DNA of 64,000 nt from Lactarius indigo. Taxonomy: Eukaryota; Basidiomycota; Agaricomycetes; Russulales; Russulaceae. A program made the position numbers and the translations under genes. Of the stretch, positions 1 through 10,325 are shown piece by piece. Position 1 is the first letter of the stretch, and the number at the start of each line of letters is the position of its first letter. Under the pieces are notes generated by a model, which had not been told where the DNA came from, ran no database searches, and saw only the letters and a program-made list of their open reading frames with translations. Where the stretch lies: the NCBI GenBank assembly GCA_025766275.1, contig JAFKAC010000014.1, forward strand, positions 558,001 through 622,000. The letters run 5' to 3'.

Positions 1-229
1 CGGAGAGATTACTGCTCACCACACTTGCAGTTGGGGAAGGGGATGCATAGAGGGATGGGGGCGAACTTTGAGACGCATATGGATATTGAGGGTTTAACGC
101 ATCTTGAGACAGCAGAGGAGACCAAGTACTCCCAGGGCTAGGAGCTGAAAAAGTTCGCGGAGATCGACCGGGAGTAAGATCCGGAGCACTGAAGGTATCA
201 AGTGAACCTACTTCGGGAATGATGCCCAT
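1..229 (-). CDS. possible partial Ser/Pro-rich protein, runs off left edge
   Basis: Seen: an open minus-strand frame from an ATG at 229 down to base 1 with no stop, rich in Ser, Pro, Thr and Ala (stretches such as TFSAPSPGSTWSPLL). The sequence just upstream in another frame has a similar composition (PSPTAIPIPSTASS), so the true gene may be spliced. No domain was recognised. The composition suits a disordered segment of a eukaryotic protein, but a short open frame at a window edge is weak evidence. It could be non-coding. Confidence 0.28.
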   Translation of the reverse strand, partial: MGIIPEVGSLDTFSAPDLTPGRSPRTFSAPSPGSTWSPLLSQDALNPQYPYASQSSPPSLYASPSPTASVVSSNLS

Positions 230-2276
230 AACCTGGCGCAAGACCTGCGGAGAGTTTACTGCTCGCAGTACTTGGAATGGGGATTGCAGTTGGAGAAGAG
301 GGTGCCTGGGGGAAAGGGGGTGGTGGCAGTAGCGGGGGGAGCGAGGGGAGACTGTCACGATAGCTCGGAGCCATCAAAAAGTAAGACCTGCGACTTGAAT
401 AACGTCTTATTTCTCTGATGGCGACATATATATATCACTACAATGTTTAATTTACTTGGTGTGAAAGTACAGAACGCGGGTAGAGAGAAGCATTTGAAAA
501 TAGGCAACACCCGATCGTTATCAGGGCGCTTCCAGCTGAGTTAAAGTGACGGCCATGTAAGTGGCCACGAGGACCGGAGCTAGCCACACAGATAAAATTA
601 GTAGACTGCAGTGCCATGAGACCTGCGATAAGAGCCTGTTCTTACAATATTTCCGAATTCAGAATTCAGCCATTCGGATGGGCGCAAAACCAATCGACTT
701 GTGCGATAGTCGAAGTCACTGAAATCGTGGTCCTTCATTGGTCCGTCCATCTTGTGAGTCCGAAGCGTTTGCAAAAAAAAAAAGGTTCAAGTGGCGCGAT
801 CGACCGGCTCGGCGCGCAACGTAACGATCTAGAGTTCCGCGGTGATCCCGTGCCCCCCTGGTGTTGGGAAAGTACCTCCGTTGAGACCGAGAAGTTGAGT
901 GCCTTCGCAAGTCTCTAAATTCAGCGCACAAACCTATCTGGGTTGAAAATTCAACGTGACTCACGAATCACTGAATAAATCTCTAAATAACCTCAGGAAT
1001 TGCACGGCGGGCGTTGCCCACTGTTTGACGAAACGTACGTTCTTAAACTGCAGAAAAGTCAACGGTCTAATGCGTCTCAAGAGTAGAGGACATGACCGGT
1101 ACTACAGGCCGAAGAACAGGGGAGGGAGATATCGCTATCTGCCGTATCACTCTTGGCAGCCTCGCAAGCTAAGCAAACGACCGAGAAACGCGTTGGATAT
1201 GCGCAGTACTTGAGCCTCGAAGCTTGAAGCTTCGATCGATCTGAGTAGAGAGTCTTGCATCTCGTACCGTGGCTGGAGCCTTTCGGGTTCTCGTTCAGAG
1301 GCGCTATTATGGATAGACATACTTTCTGAATTTCGTGGGTACCAAAGACTGAAATTGCTGTTCCTCACCAGAGACCTGCTGTTCGATTGCCGCGAATATC
1401 CAGGGCCGATGTACCCCATAGTCAATTCAAGTTCGAAAATGAGTTGGATGCCTGAGGGACGTGTAGGGTACACTGCCCAGCTCGAATGCTAAGCGGAGCC
1501 CTGCGCGAACGGTTCTAGGTGGTCACCACCAGGGGTGACGACATATTGGGATTGTGTTCAAAAAAATCACTCGCGTGCGAAACGGAAAACGAAAGTGTGG
1601 CCGGGCTTTTGGTATCAGTGGCCAAGAGAGAACCAATTTGCAGCATTGACCTGACCGATGAGTGTGACATGCCCAACTTTGGCAACTTCTTCCCTGGGCC
1701 GGAGTGGATGGTTCCCGTTCAGCGCAAGAAAAGGACGGGGACCGGCACATGGAACATTAGGTGCACATATTATTAGATAGCACCAACCAAATTTGGGACT
1801 GCATAGAAATGGATGAAATCACGAAGTGCTTCTCGATGAGGGGTACATGTGAGTTCGCTACGAGTAGGCGACCCTCCCGGAACGAGTCGATAAGTGTCGT
1901 CATCGATCCCATGGCAAAATTACTGGTGGGCGAAAAAAAGATCTTGGAGAGAACGTGCCAAGATACGTGCCGCCTAATTGAAGAAGTCGGCACACCGAAA
2001 AACCGGGCCGACAACTATCCCCCACCACAGCACCGATACTCCAGGAGTCATACAGTACCGTAGTTGCACGTTGTCGGCGTCTCCTAACCCCACACATCCC
2101 GGAAAATGGACAAGGTCCGTGTGCGTGAATATATATCCCGGTGATTATAATACGAACCACAAGGGTCTGCGATCGCAGAGCCTGAGGTTGAGCATGAGGG
2201 ATACGCATTCGTACTCCGCGGAGCCGCTCACGTGTTCGTTTCTCCCAGAATATTTAGTGGCCCGAGAAACGTCACT
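230..2276. other. no gene identified
   Basis: Only short open frames occur here. The plus-strand stretches near 1257-1460, 1519-1776 and 1761-2000 read as plausible amino-acid sequence, and one could be joined by a GT-AG intron at about 1461-1520. None shows a domain I recognise, and the opposite strand is equally open. I leave this stretch unassigned. Confidence 0.4.
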
Positions 2277-2720
2277 AGGCGGCTTCTTTGGCTTCAGGTT
2301 ATATAGCTTCGACGGTCAACGTTGAAGACCTGGGCGAGGTAATGGTCATCACGCAGTACTGGTTGGCTAGATTCTGTTCTGTTGTCAGTGTCTGGTTGAT
2401 CAGGCCACACCACAATCAGGCGAAGGTCGGCCAGTATTAGCGTTGTTTTCCGCGAGATAACGAGTCGAAGGTCACGAGGTCTGGAGCGGGCCACACCTAC
2501 GGACCCAGAAACGGTCACGCGGCGTATGATAAGAGCCGCACACGAGTCAGAACCCGTGCAGACACTCTCAGGGCATGGGTCTTCGCCAAAGTCCTTGAAC
2601 CTGGCGTTGAACGGACGATTTAGAACCTCATCTGGTCCCAGGAAGTGCCTACTGATCTAGTGACCCATGAAACGGCGCTACGCCCTCGTGCAACAATGTG
2701 ACAATCAAGGTTCGCAAAGT
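2277..2720 (-). repeat. diverged copy of the F-box gene 3' flank
   Basis: Seen: this segment aligns by eye with 10030-10200, downstream of the F-box gene. Shared blocks are GGCTTCAGGTTAT at the left end, the GAGGTAAT(A/G)GT block, GTCTSGTTKATCAGGCC-like sequence near 2384 (against about 10150), and CCTCGTGCNNNNNGTGA followed by TCAAGGTT near 2690. About 280 bp are extra relative to 10190. A minus-strand frame (2294-2640) is open here but not in the 10-kb copy, so coding status is unclear. It is probably a duplicated gene flank. Confidence 0.5.
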
Positions 2721-4129
2721 ACCTCCGGAGAATATGTCAATGAATTTTTATCGCAGAGAGAAAACGAGGCTGGTGTGTGGTAATGTGGCTGGATTTCCCA
2801 ATCCTGAGACAACTCAGCGTCTGATCTGCCTGATTAACAAATTTCGGTCCCTTTAGGATAGCCCGACAAAGAGAAATGCATTGGGCCCGCGTACTCTTTC
2901 CCGGCAGAAAAGTCGTCAACCGATTGTGTCTCAAGGGTTGGAGACATAACCAATTTCATGGCTAAGTGACGAAGAAAGTTCGAGATAGTATCACGCCAGG
3001 CAGCCCGCGAGTTGGGCAAGAGACCGCGGAACATGTCGAAAGAAAGGTGTGCTTCCCGCTTCGATCTAAGAAGTACACAAATATCCCGAATCTTGATCCT
3101 CACATCGTGGTCGACATATTGGATCACATTCAACAGAAACAAGAGTTTTGAACGCATATTGGCCAACATCAGTGAGTGGCGGAGCTCTGGAAAGGCTCGT
3201 TCAGAAGATTCATTGTTCCTCAGTTCGCGATTGTACGGGAAAGATCTTGAAGAACGTGCAAATGTACACTATCCAACAACAGTCGAGAGCAGACCCATCA
3301 TCAGAATTTTCCAGGCGAACACTGGACTAATTGCGCGTATGCAAAGGGTGAAGACAAAAGGAGAGAATAAGGCCTGTCCAATACGACCCCACAAAACGGA
3401 CGTGAGAGAGTGCAATTAAGGTGGGCTTTGTTATTGCAATTCCGAGGGTATTGGTCCGATCGGCAACTCCCGGGGAGGAATCCGGCCGGGAGACAAAAGA
3501 GCCAAATGTTAACACGGGAGGGAATGAGGGGGGAGGGGCGTCTGAGCCTAGGTGTGTTCCATATGCAGCAATGAGCACGAGGATTCTCAATCTCACGTCG
3601 AATTTCGGAGGCCGTGTCTGTGGGCTGATATGACTATAAACCGCCATCCGCCCCCAAGTCGAGGTGGGCCTGCGATTGCGGCCAACATGAGTGAGAAGCG
3701 CCCAGGGTAGCTAACTATTGTGGAAAAAAATACGTGGTGATAGGGAGGGGGGGAAGAGTCAACGTTCCGTTTAGCTCCACGTAGTGTGCTGCGCCCGTAA
3801 AGCGCAGTTTCTTGGGTCCTGGACTTGGACGTCTTTGGCAGAGGAAGCAGCAATGAGGAGGTCTAGGCACTGGTACGACGCGGCCGGACGGTGTGTCAGC
3901 GATGAGAGAGCCTCAGAATGTGTGTCTAGCTGCGGACAGGTCCTGAAAAGCGATTATTGATTGAGGGTAGTGACCAGCTGAGACTGTGGGGTGGGAATTT
4001 TTGTCAGTGGGCGTTTCGGTGTGTGCCGTGCCAGCGCTGCGGTCTTCCCAGAGGCTGAGCGCTAAGCGTCGAGCCTGAGCACATGCTACTAACTTAGGCA
4101 TCCGTACGTGATGTTGCCCAAGAAGCAGC
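2721..4129. other. no gene identified
   Basis: Open frames overlap on both strands (minus 2834-3169, plus 3012-3419). Each reads as plausible protein, but no family motif is visible and the two exclude each other. A gtgagt donor-like site on the plus strand at about 3171 could belong to a spliced gene. Nothing more can be supported. Confidence 0.4.
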
Positions 4130-4880
4130 TCTTTTGGCTTCAGGTTGGTTTTGACGGCATAAGTCAAGTTGTGCATTGAAGGCGCAGAAGGTACTGATAT
4201 TGCACAATGGGTCACACAGCAACCGTCGTCGGCTTTTGTTCTGTCGTTCTGCAGTCTCTGGTCTCTCGGGCTATGCGGCTCTCTCTTTCGTAGAAACGTC
4301 AAGTTCTTCTTAAATTGAGTAACAAATGACTGTTGTCAGAGCGACGTTCAAGTTGAATTAAGAATCGTCGCCTGTATTCGCCTGCGGGCCTCTAGCAAAT
4401 ATGTCTCAGGCTTGCCCATTCGCACACTCCTGGGTTCTTGATCGACAGATGGGTGCACAGTTTCGATTAACGCAAATCCCTACGAGAATTACCACATATT
4501 ATTCTTCGGTGTTTCGTTTGGTTTCATTCGGAGCACCTCATATTTACCCGTGTTGCATAACTGTACCACGGCTCTCGGTATGACCGGTCTGTATCTTGGA
4601 TATGTATCGCAGAACAAAAATGGATCAAAAAAAAAGATTGGTGGCACAGGTCACTGACGTGAAAGGGTTATCACATGTAAGAACCACAGCAGAATCCACC
4701 TAAACGTGTCGTTGCATCATTCCTAATGTGAGTTGGAGGACACTCAGGATACCCACAACGAAGTGTAGGCAGCTGGGACACTGGTGCTGTGTGTTCCAAA
4801 GTCTGCTTTCGGGACGGGCATGGCATTCTGAACACCTTCGAAAAATATTTAACCCACTGGGACTCTCGTATAAGGTACTT
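4130..4880 (-). pseudogene. truncated F-box/Cys-rich gene fragment (3' end and flank)
   Basis: Seen: on the minus strand this segment matches the last part of the F-box gene at 10326-10680. The C-terminal reading GYPECP...TRLGGFCCGSYM mirrors FPECP...TRLSGFCCNSHM. The terminal ECANGQA-stop (stop 4406-4408) mirrors KCANGQVA-stop. The exon junction that reads TG|GTAAGT in the F-box gene is TGATAACC here, so the donor is lost. Downstream of the stop the similarity continues to about 4130 (GCTTCAGGTT). The F-box and leucine-rich part is missing, and the fragment lies next to the PEF gene that ends at 5056. This is a decayed partial duplicate. Confidence 0.65.
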
Positions 4881-5055
4881 CAGAGTCCGTTATCGGCGCG
4901 TCATTTTGAACTCGCCGGAGTAGAAGGGAAGGGTTGCTAATGACCGGTGGCAAATAACAATCACAGAACTGCGGTCCCAGTGGCATAGTAAGCTCAACCA
5001 ATAAAGTACAACGAATGTCTATAAACTGCCCGCTGCACCTGCCTGCCGTGTTCTC

Positions 5056-6445
5056 TCAAGGAAGTGTTATCACGGCTCGAATAAAATCGTCCCTACTTAT
5101 CGGCGCAGCCCCATGTCCGCTACACTGGTCGTACAGTTGACACATCTGCCGCACGACAATACATGCGCAGACGAAATGGTCCAGATCAATCTGCGGTCGA
5201 GCAGGAGGACCATAATGAGGACCCCTACTCGGTTGGGGCGCAACCGCTTGGGGAGACATATTCGCATGACTACCACAAATGCGAAAGACCAGGAGGGGCA
5301 AACTCACCATATTTCTTGACTAATATGTCAAGGACAGGTAGACCGACACGGAGACTAGATGGGATTGCCCCCATCAAAGGTGGTTCGGTAGAAATCAAGG
5401 GGCTCCACGTACTCATAGTGAGCCAACGCGCGGCCCAGCTCGTCCGCATCGATTTTTCCGTCACGGTCAACGTCGAAGGATTCGAACATTTGTCTCCATT
5501 GCTACTACCAATGTCAGATGGGAAATGGTACGATCAGAAAACCCTTACGTTAATGAACTTCCACAGCGATTCGAACTGTACACAACGCTTAGAGTTAGAA
5601 CCAGCCGAGGATAGGCATGCATACCTCCTGGAAGCCGATTCCTCTGCTGTTATCGAGGTCCTGTTCGCATATTAGATACGACGTCATCCCAGAAAAGATA
5701 CGGACATACAAATATGCTCATCAGATACTTCACGGTGGGTAGTGAAAACTTGAGGCCTAGAATCCGGGATCCAATAAGATCATTGGACACATGATAGCAT
5801 CTGGTTACATACCGCCATCATTCATGAGCGCGCTTCCTGTACTCTCCTTGAGTCGAATAGTAGCAGGTTTCAGACAAAGAACACATACGCAATTCCTCAG
5901 GAGATATCTCCCCACTGCCATCTTGGTCTATCGCCACGAACCAAGAATAAGATCTAACCATAACATAGGGTTAGCGAACGAAAGGCAAATCAGGAACATG
6001 TGCGTACTCGTCCTGCTGGATATTATGTGGGATAATCGGTTGCGGCACCTGCGGAGCAAACCCGCCCAGATGGCTGATATTGCCTGGCCGGGTGGCGCTA
6101 ACGGGAGAAGGAGAGATGCCGGGATGAACGAAGCCGCCTGCGGGGCTGCTGGGTGGGTTTGGGGCCACTGGTGAATGCAGGTTCACCAGCGGCGGGGGAG
6201 CCTGAGGGGCAGCGTGTCCGGATCCCGAACTGGGTGTCCAGCCGATAGGTGCCGTATTGCCCTGGACGCCCCAAGTGGCTTGGTTGCTGTTACTCCATGC
6301 TGCACTTTCGGGAGGTTGAGACGATTGGTTGCCCGGGAATCCGCTGGCATTCTTTTTATCGCGCTTTGTGAAGATCCGGATTTAGTAAAACCCCGATTTC
6401 AGACGTCGAAAGGCTCGCGTGGCTCACCTTGAAGAAAGAGGGCAT
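5056..6445 (-). CDS. penta-EF-hand (PEF) calcium-binding protein, copy B
   Basis: Ten exons fit on the minus strand: 6445-6428, 6351-6008, 5953-5889, 5836-5813, 5756-5710, 5660-5625, 5575-5549, 5501-5413, 5354-5308, 5246-5056. They total 888 nt, in frame, 295 aa. Introns are 47-76 nt with GT-AG ends, and one has a CTAAC branch site. The first ~118 residues are Pro/Gly/Asn-rich, as in peflin/Pef1-type proteins. EF-hand loops: DQDGSGEISPEE (EF1), DLDNSRGIGFQE (EF2), DVDRDGKIDADE (EF3); all have acidic residues at positions 1, 3 and 12. The C-terminus (IDLDHFVCACIVV ... ISRDDFIRAVITLP) matches the degenerate EF4/EF5 dimerisation end of the PEF family (ALG-2, peflin, sorcin). Family role: Ca2+-dependent adaptor. 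Exons 3 and 6-9 match copy A in length. The last acceptor (5247) is the least certain. Confidence 0.85.
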
Positions 6446-6729
6446 CGTTCTTGGGTTCAGAGGTAGGGCGATGGAAATGGAGTGAGAAGGAGAATAAGGA
6501 AAGTCGCGGAGGCAAGAAGATGACGGTAGGGATGTAGATTATCACTCGCGTGGAGAAGCCGCCCGTCGCGTTTTATGGGAAATTTTACGGAGTGACTCCT
6601 GAGTATCACACTGGAAAAAACCATCGCCACGGACGGATTCGACGAACATCGCATTTCCGAGCAATCTAGACGGCGATGCGTATAGCCTCCCCCAGTTGGG
6701 TAGCGCGGCAATGCCCGAGGCACCGCCCT

Positions 6730-7140
6730 TTATGTTGACCTCGTAACAATTGTATTTTGCCTTGACCTTATTTCGACCTCCTTCGCTGCGACGAACTTCA
6801 TTTGCGCCGCGAACACCTGTCTACCCCACTGAACTGGGGCGCAGTTATTTTCAGATTGATGCTCGGATTGATGTGCACACCGCATGGCTAATAATAAGTT
6901 AAGCAAATCTATTAATAGTCCGTCTTCCCTCCCTCTTGTGACAGATTGGACGTAATAATTATCTGTCATTTCGAGCCTCAAAAGTACATTCCGGAGAAAC
7001 GCGGTGAACATGCAGTCCAGGAAGCGCCCCAGCCACGAATCGCTCTCGTACACCACTTGGAAGACAAGGGCTGTGTACCCGCCAGCCCACGCCATCTCCA
7101 CCATCCGCCATCCCGTGAACGAGGCGGTGAAGTAGGACAT
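6730..7140 (-). CDS. hypothetical 136-aa open frame between the PEF genes
   Basis: A minus-strand frame of 136 codons begins with ATG at 7140, about 50 bp beyond the stop of PEF copy A (7189) and on the same strand. The first ~60 residues (MSYFTASFTGWRMVEMAWAG onward) are hydrophobic and aromatic-rich and could include a membrane segment. No family was recognised and there is no repeat of this frame near copy B. It may be one exon of a spliced gene or a chance open frame. The remainder of 6446-7188 shows nothing else. Confidence 0.25.
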   Translation of the reverse strand: MSYFTASFTGWRMVEMAWAGGYTALVFQVVYESDSWLGRFLDCMFTAFLRNVLLRLEMTDNYYVQSVTRGREDGLLIDLLNLLLAMRCAHQSEHQSENNCAPVQWGRQVFAAQMKFVAAKEVEIRSRQNTIVTRST

Positions 7141-7188
7141 AGCCTCGGAGCCGTCGTTTTGATTTTTGTTAGGGGTAAATCGATCTAT

Positions 7189-8442
7189 TCATGGAAGCCG
7201 CAAAATCGCGAGGAGGAACTCGTCTCGGTTGACCTCCATCGATCCGGCCCGACCGGCCCCGCAGCGGTCGTACAGCGCACACATCTGTTGCACGACAACG
7301 CACGCACAAACGAAACGGTCCAGTTCAATCTGCAGTGGGCCATTTTGGTCATTAGCGGGTTGCGTCCCTGTTGGGTCCGAGGCGCGTTCCTATCACAGTA
7401 GGGCAGGACAGAGATGGTCGCAACGCACCATATTTATGCACTAGGAAATTAATGACGGGCGGGCCGACTTGGAGGCTGTTGTGAGGCACGAGTTTCTCAG
7501 ATATGAAGGGGAACCACGTCAAAAGAAACAAAGGACCTACTTGTAATGGCTGAGGGCGTTTGAGAGCTCTGTAGCGTCTATGATGCCGTCTTGATTGTAG
7601 TCAAAGGATTCGAACATTTCTCGCCATTGCTGCGACCGAGAGGTTTGAAAAAAGACGCAAAATTGGCGCAAGTGATACTCTACCTTGACATAATCCCAAA
7701 GGGGCTTGAACTGGGCACGATGGATGAGCTAAATGTCGTGAATAAAAGGTGACCCACTTACTTCCTCAATCCCAATTTCCCCACTGCCGTCCAGGTCCTG
7801 CACAAGATCAACTTCCGGGATGATCTTGATGTAAGAGCACGTACGAAAACGCTCATCAAGTACTTCACAGTCTGAGTGGAAAATCCTACGTCGGCGTGAG
7901 GGATATTCCGAACATGACCCCTGAATTGAAAACAAAAACTCATACGTTTTCCACCATATCCATTTATAAGCGCGCTCTCTGCGCAGTCATTCAGTCTTCG
8001 TTCAGGAGGGGAAGGAAATCACACCAACGAAGCTCTTCAGCGGATACTTGTCCGCTGTTGTCTTGGTCGATAGCAGTGAACCAAGCTAGTTGTCTTTAAA
8101 ATAAGTAGCATGAGACAAGAGATGTTGGACAACGCGGGTTCGTCTTACTCGTCGTCTTGGGTTTCTGGCGGGGCGACCAGCGGAATGGGATCACTCCCCC
8201 AGTTGGGGTATGTTCCTTGAGGCTGGGGTCCGGACGGTTGTCGCCGCGCTGTAGGTTCAGCACTTGGAGGAGGATGTCCGGTTCCGGGCGATGTTTGCTT
8301 TGGAAGCCCCAATGCTGGAGCATATCGCTTTCTCTCTTCTTTTTTCTTTGAACTCCAAGTGAACTAGTTGCCTCCCAGAGTCAGAAATCGGGACAAAAAC
8401 CACCACGTAGGATGGACTCACCATTTGCAAAACTGTCATCAT
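7189..8442 (-). CDS. penta-EF-hand (PEF) calcium-binding protein, copy A
   Basis: Ten exons fit: 8442-8422, 8327-8149, 8093-8029, 7978-7946, 7885-7845, 7797-7762, 7710-7684, 7629-7541, 7475-7429, 7367-7189. They total 717 nt, in frame, 238 aa; the nine introns are 47-94 nt. EF loops read DQDNSGQVSAEE, DLDGSGEIGIEE and DYNQDGIIDATE. The C-terminus IELDRFVCACVVVQQMCALYD ... FLLAILRLP-stop is the family's EF4/EF5 dimer end. Intron positions and phases match copy B, and the last intron is 61 nt in both, so the pair arose by tandem duplication. The Pro/Gly-rich N-terminus is much shorter than in copy B (about 68 versus about 120 residues) and is not alignable. The first exon (MMTVLQM, donor gtgagt) is the least certain; a different upstream start is possible. 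Confidence 0.85.
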
Positions 8443-10029
8443 GATGGTTTCTCGAGCAATATGGGCTGCGGTTCAAACGGGGCGACCAAATCTTTCCTTT
8501 TGTACTCCGAGCCGCAGTCACTGACAGTCGATTTGCATTGCCTTTTTGATCAATCTCTCATGTACGATATTTGGGAAGTACAATATTGTCAATTTAACGG
8601 CCCATGAGCAACATGTTTAGGCTGTGTCCTCAGTATTTGTCTCTTCAGCCAGGTTCCAGGGGCGTTGCTGTGACCACGTGTTGCATTTTTCCCTCACAAC
8701 CACCTCCTGTTCTCTTTATCGTTACTTCCCCGCCCACTTGCGATAACAACTTACAGTACCTAGCATGGGAAATCCCTCTGTATGATCCCGCTTATAGTAA
8801 GTATATACCGTCGCGGGCTTTTGGTTAGACCCAACTTCTTATTCGAGCGTGCAATAATATTACTGCTCTTGTTCTCATCAGCGTACTTCAGGTCTCCTTT
8901 CAACCTTTCAAAACATCGACTGTGCTCTCCAAAACGCGTGCTGTAGGTAGTAAGGATTTCGGAGTCCCAAATTTCCGGATGAGCGCCGAGCTCCTCGCAC
9001 ATACATTGCTCAGGATGGAAGGTATACAGTTCAGTACAGCACCTATCAGCGGCCCCAGCGCTTTTATGATCGATCATCTCCCCATTACTCCATCCACGCC
9101 CCCCACATCCCCGTACCTATTCGGGGGACGGGAACTCTATCCGGGTGCAATAAGAGTATTACCCCTTCTCGCCGCTCTTTTGCCCTGGAAATTCGCTTAG
9201 GCAATTCATAGGTTCCGCCTAAGGTCATCGCATCGCGCTTGTCGCGCGCTGTATTCGCTGTGCCCTCAGCCCATAGGTCGGATAAAAGCAACATGTTTCG
9301 CCCTCGTGCACTGATCCCGTCGTGCGCGGACGATGTACAGTGGCGCCGCGGGCGACAACGTGTACGCCTTTCAACGTGTTCCGCCTGGGTATTTTACGAT
9401 ACCCGTTCGCATTGAACACACGCTGCTGCAACATGCAAACCTCGGAATCTTTTAGATACTGCCATCGTCCGGCGATTTGGCGCATCTGGGGTCGTCGGCG
9501 ATTTGAGGTGGCGCGCTGTATGTATAGCGCCCATTTCCCACACTTTTCTGAGCACAAGTACTGTAGCCATCACGGCGGTGCCGGAGAAGCTGTAATAACA
9601 TGTTGTCGCGTACAGTGAAAGCAAACCCCACTCCCTCTCCACGATGCACCAACCCTAGGTTACGTCCGTCCTGCGTCTGTCTAAAGGGTTCTTCTAGAGC
9701 ATCTGCCCGGTCTAGGTCTCGACCTCGGGTCTTACTCCATATCTCATTGTCACTTCCTCGTTGGTGAATTGTATTTCACGTACGGCCTTCAGTGTCCAAT
9801 ATCTCTCTGCAGTTCGAATGAAGAGTGCTTGGTTCCCGCAGCCTTGTGTTCTAGGTTGCAGAACACGCTACACGTGCTACAAGTACCATCCATACCTTTT
9901 GTATGTGACAATAGTAATTATAGTCGTTTCCGTCAAAACCGCAGGGGTCCGCAACTGCAGAGGGATTCGGACCGTAATCCGCGGTGCCGTTCGTGCGATT
10001 TCTCCCCTAAAGTGATCAGTGGCTAGAGA
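8443..10029. other. no gene identified
   Basis: No family is recognised. A minus-strand frame at 8760-9077 reads naturally (EELGAHPEIWDSEILTTYS) and contains a GTATGTG donor-like site near 9004 that could start an intron. Overlapping frames at 9225-9642 are probably shadows. No RNA gene or repeat was found apart from a near-duplicate pair CGCGCTGTAT(G/T) at about 9245 and 9513. Confidence 0.35.
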
Positions 10030-10200
10030 ACATTGCTGGGCATCTTCTGCTTCAGGTTATGTCTTTGATGACCTGCGTCGAAGACCCTGAAGAGGTAATA
10101 GTTATCATACAACGCTTGTTGCAATGTCACTAGACTATCATGCTGTTGTTACAGTCTCGGGTTTCTCAGGCCGCGCAACGTGCCCTCTCGTGCTTTCGTG
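10030..10200 (-). repeat. F-box 3' flank, reference copy of a three-copy repeat
   Basis: This stretch downstream of the F-box gene is the best-preserved of three related segments (2277-2720, 4130-4400 and here). All contain CTTCAGGTT and TCTSGTNTCTC-like blocks in the same order. It appears to be flank carried along with F-box gene duplication, not a mobile element: no terminal repeats or target duplications are visible. Confidence 0.5.
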
Positions 10201-10325
10201 AAAAATTCAAGGTTGGGTAACAAATAAACAGCATGACGCGGGATGGGGTTTTGTATAAATAGACGAAAGCATGGAATGTGGTCAGACCGTCGCCGAGTGT
10301 CAGTTCGACAGTGTCTACTTGTGCT

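Noticed and set aside
1257..2063. A spliced plus-strand gene joining three open frames.
   Set aside because: Possible splice sites exist, but the minus strand is equally open, no domain appears and no second copy supports it.
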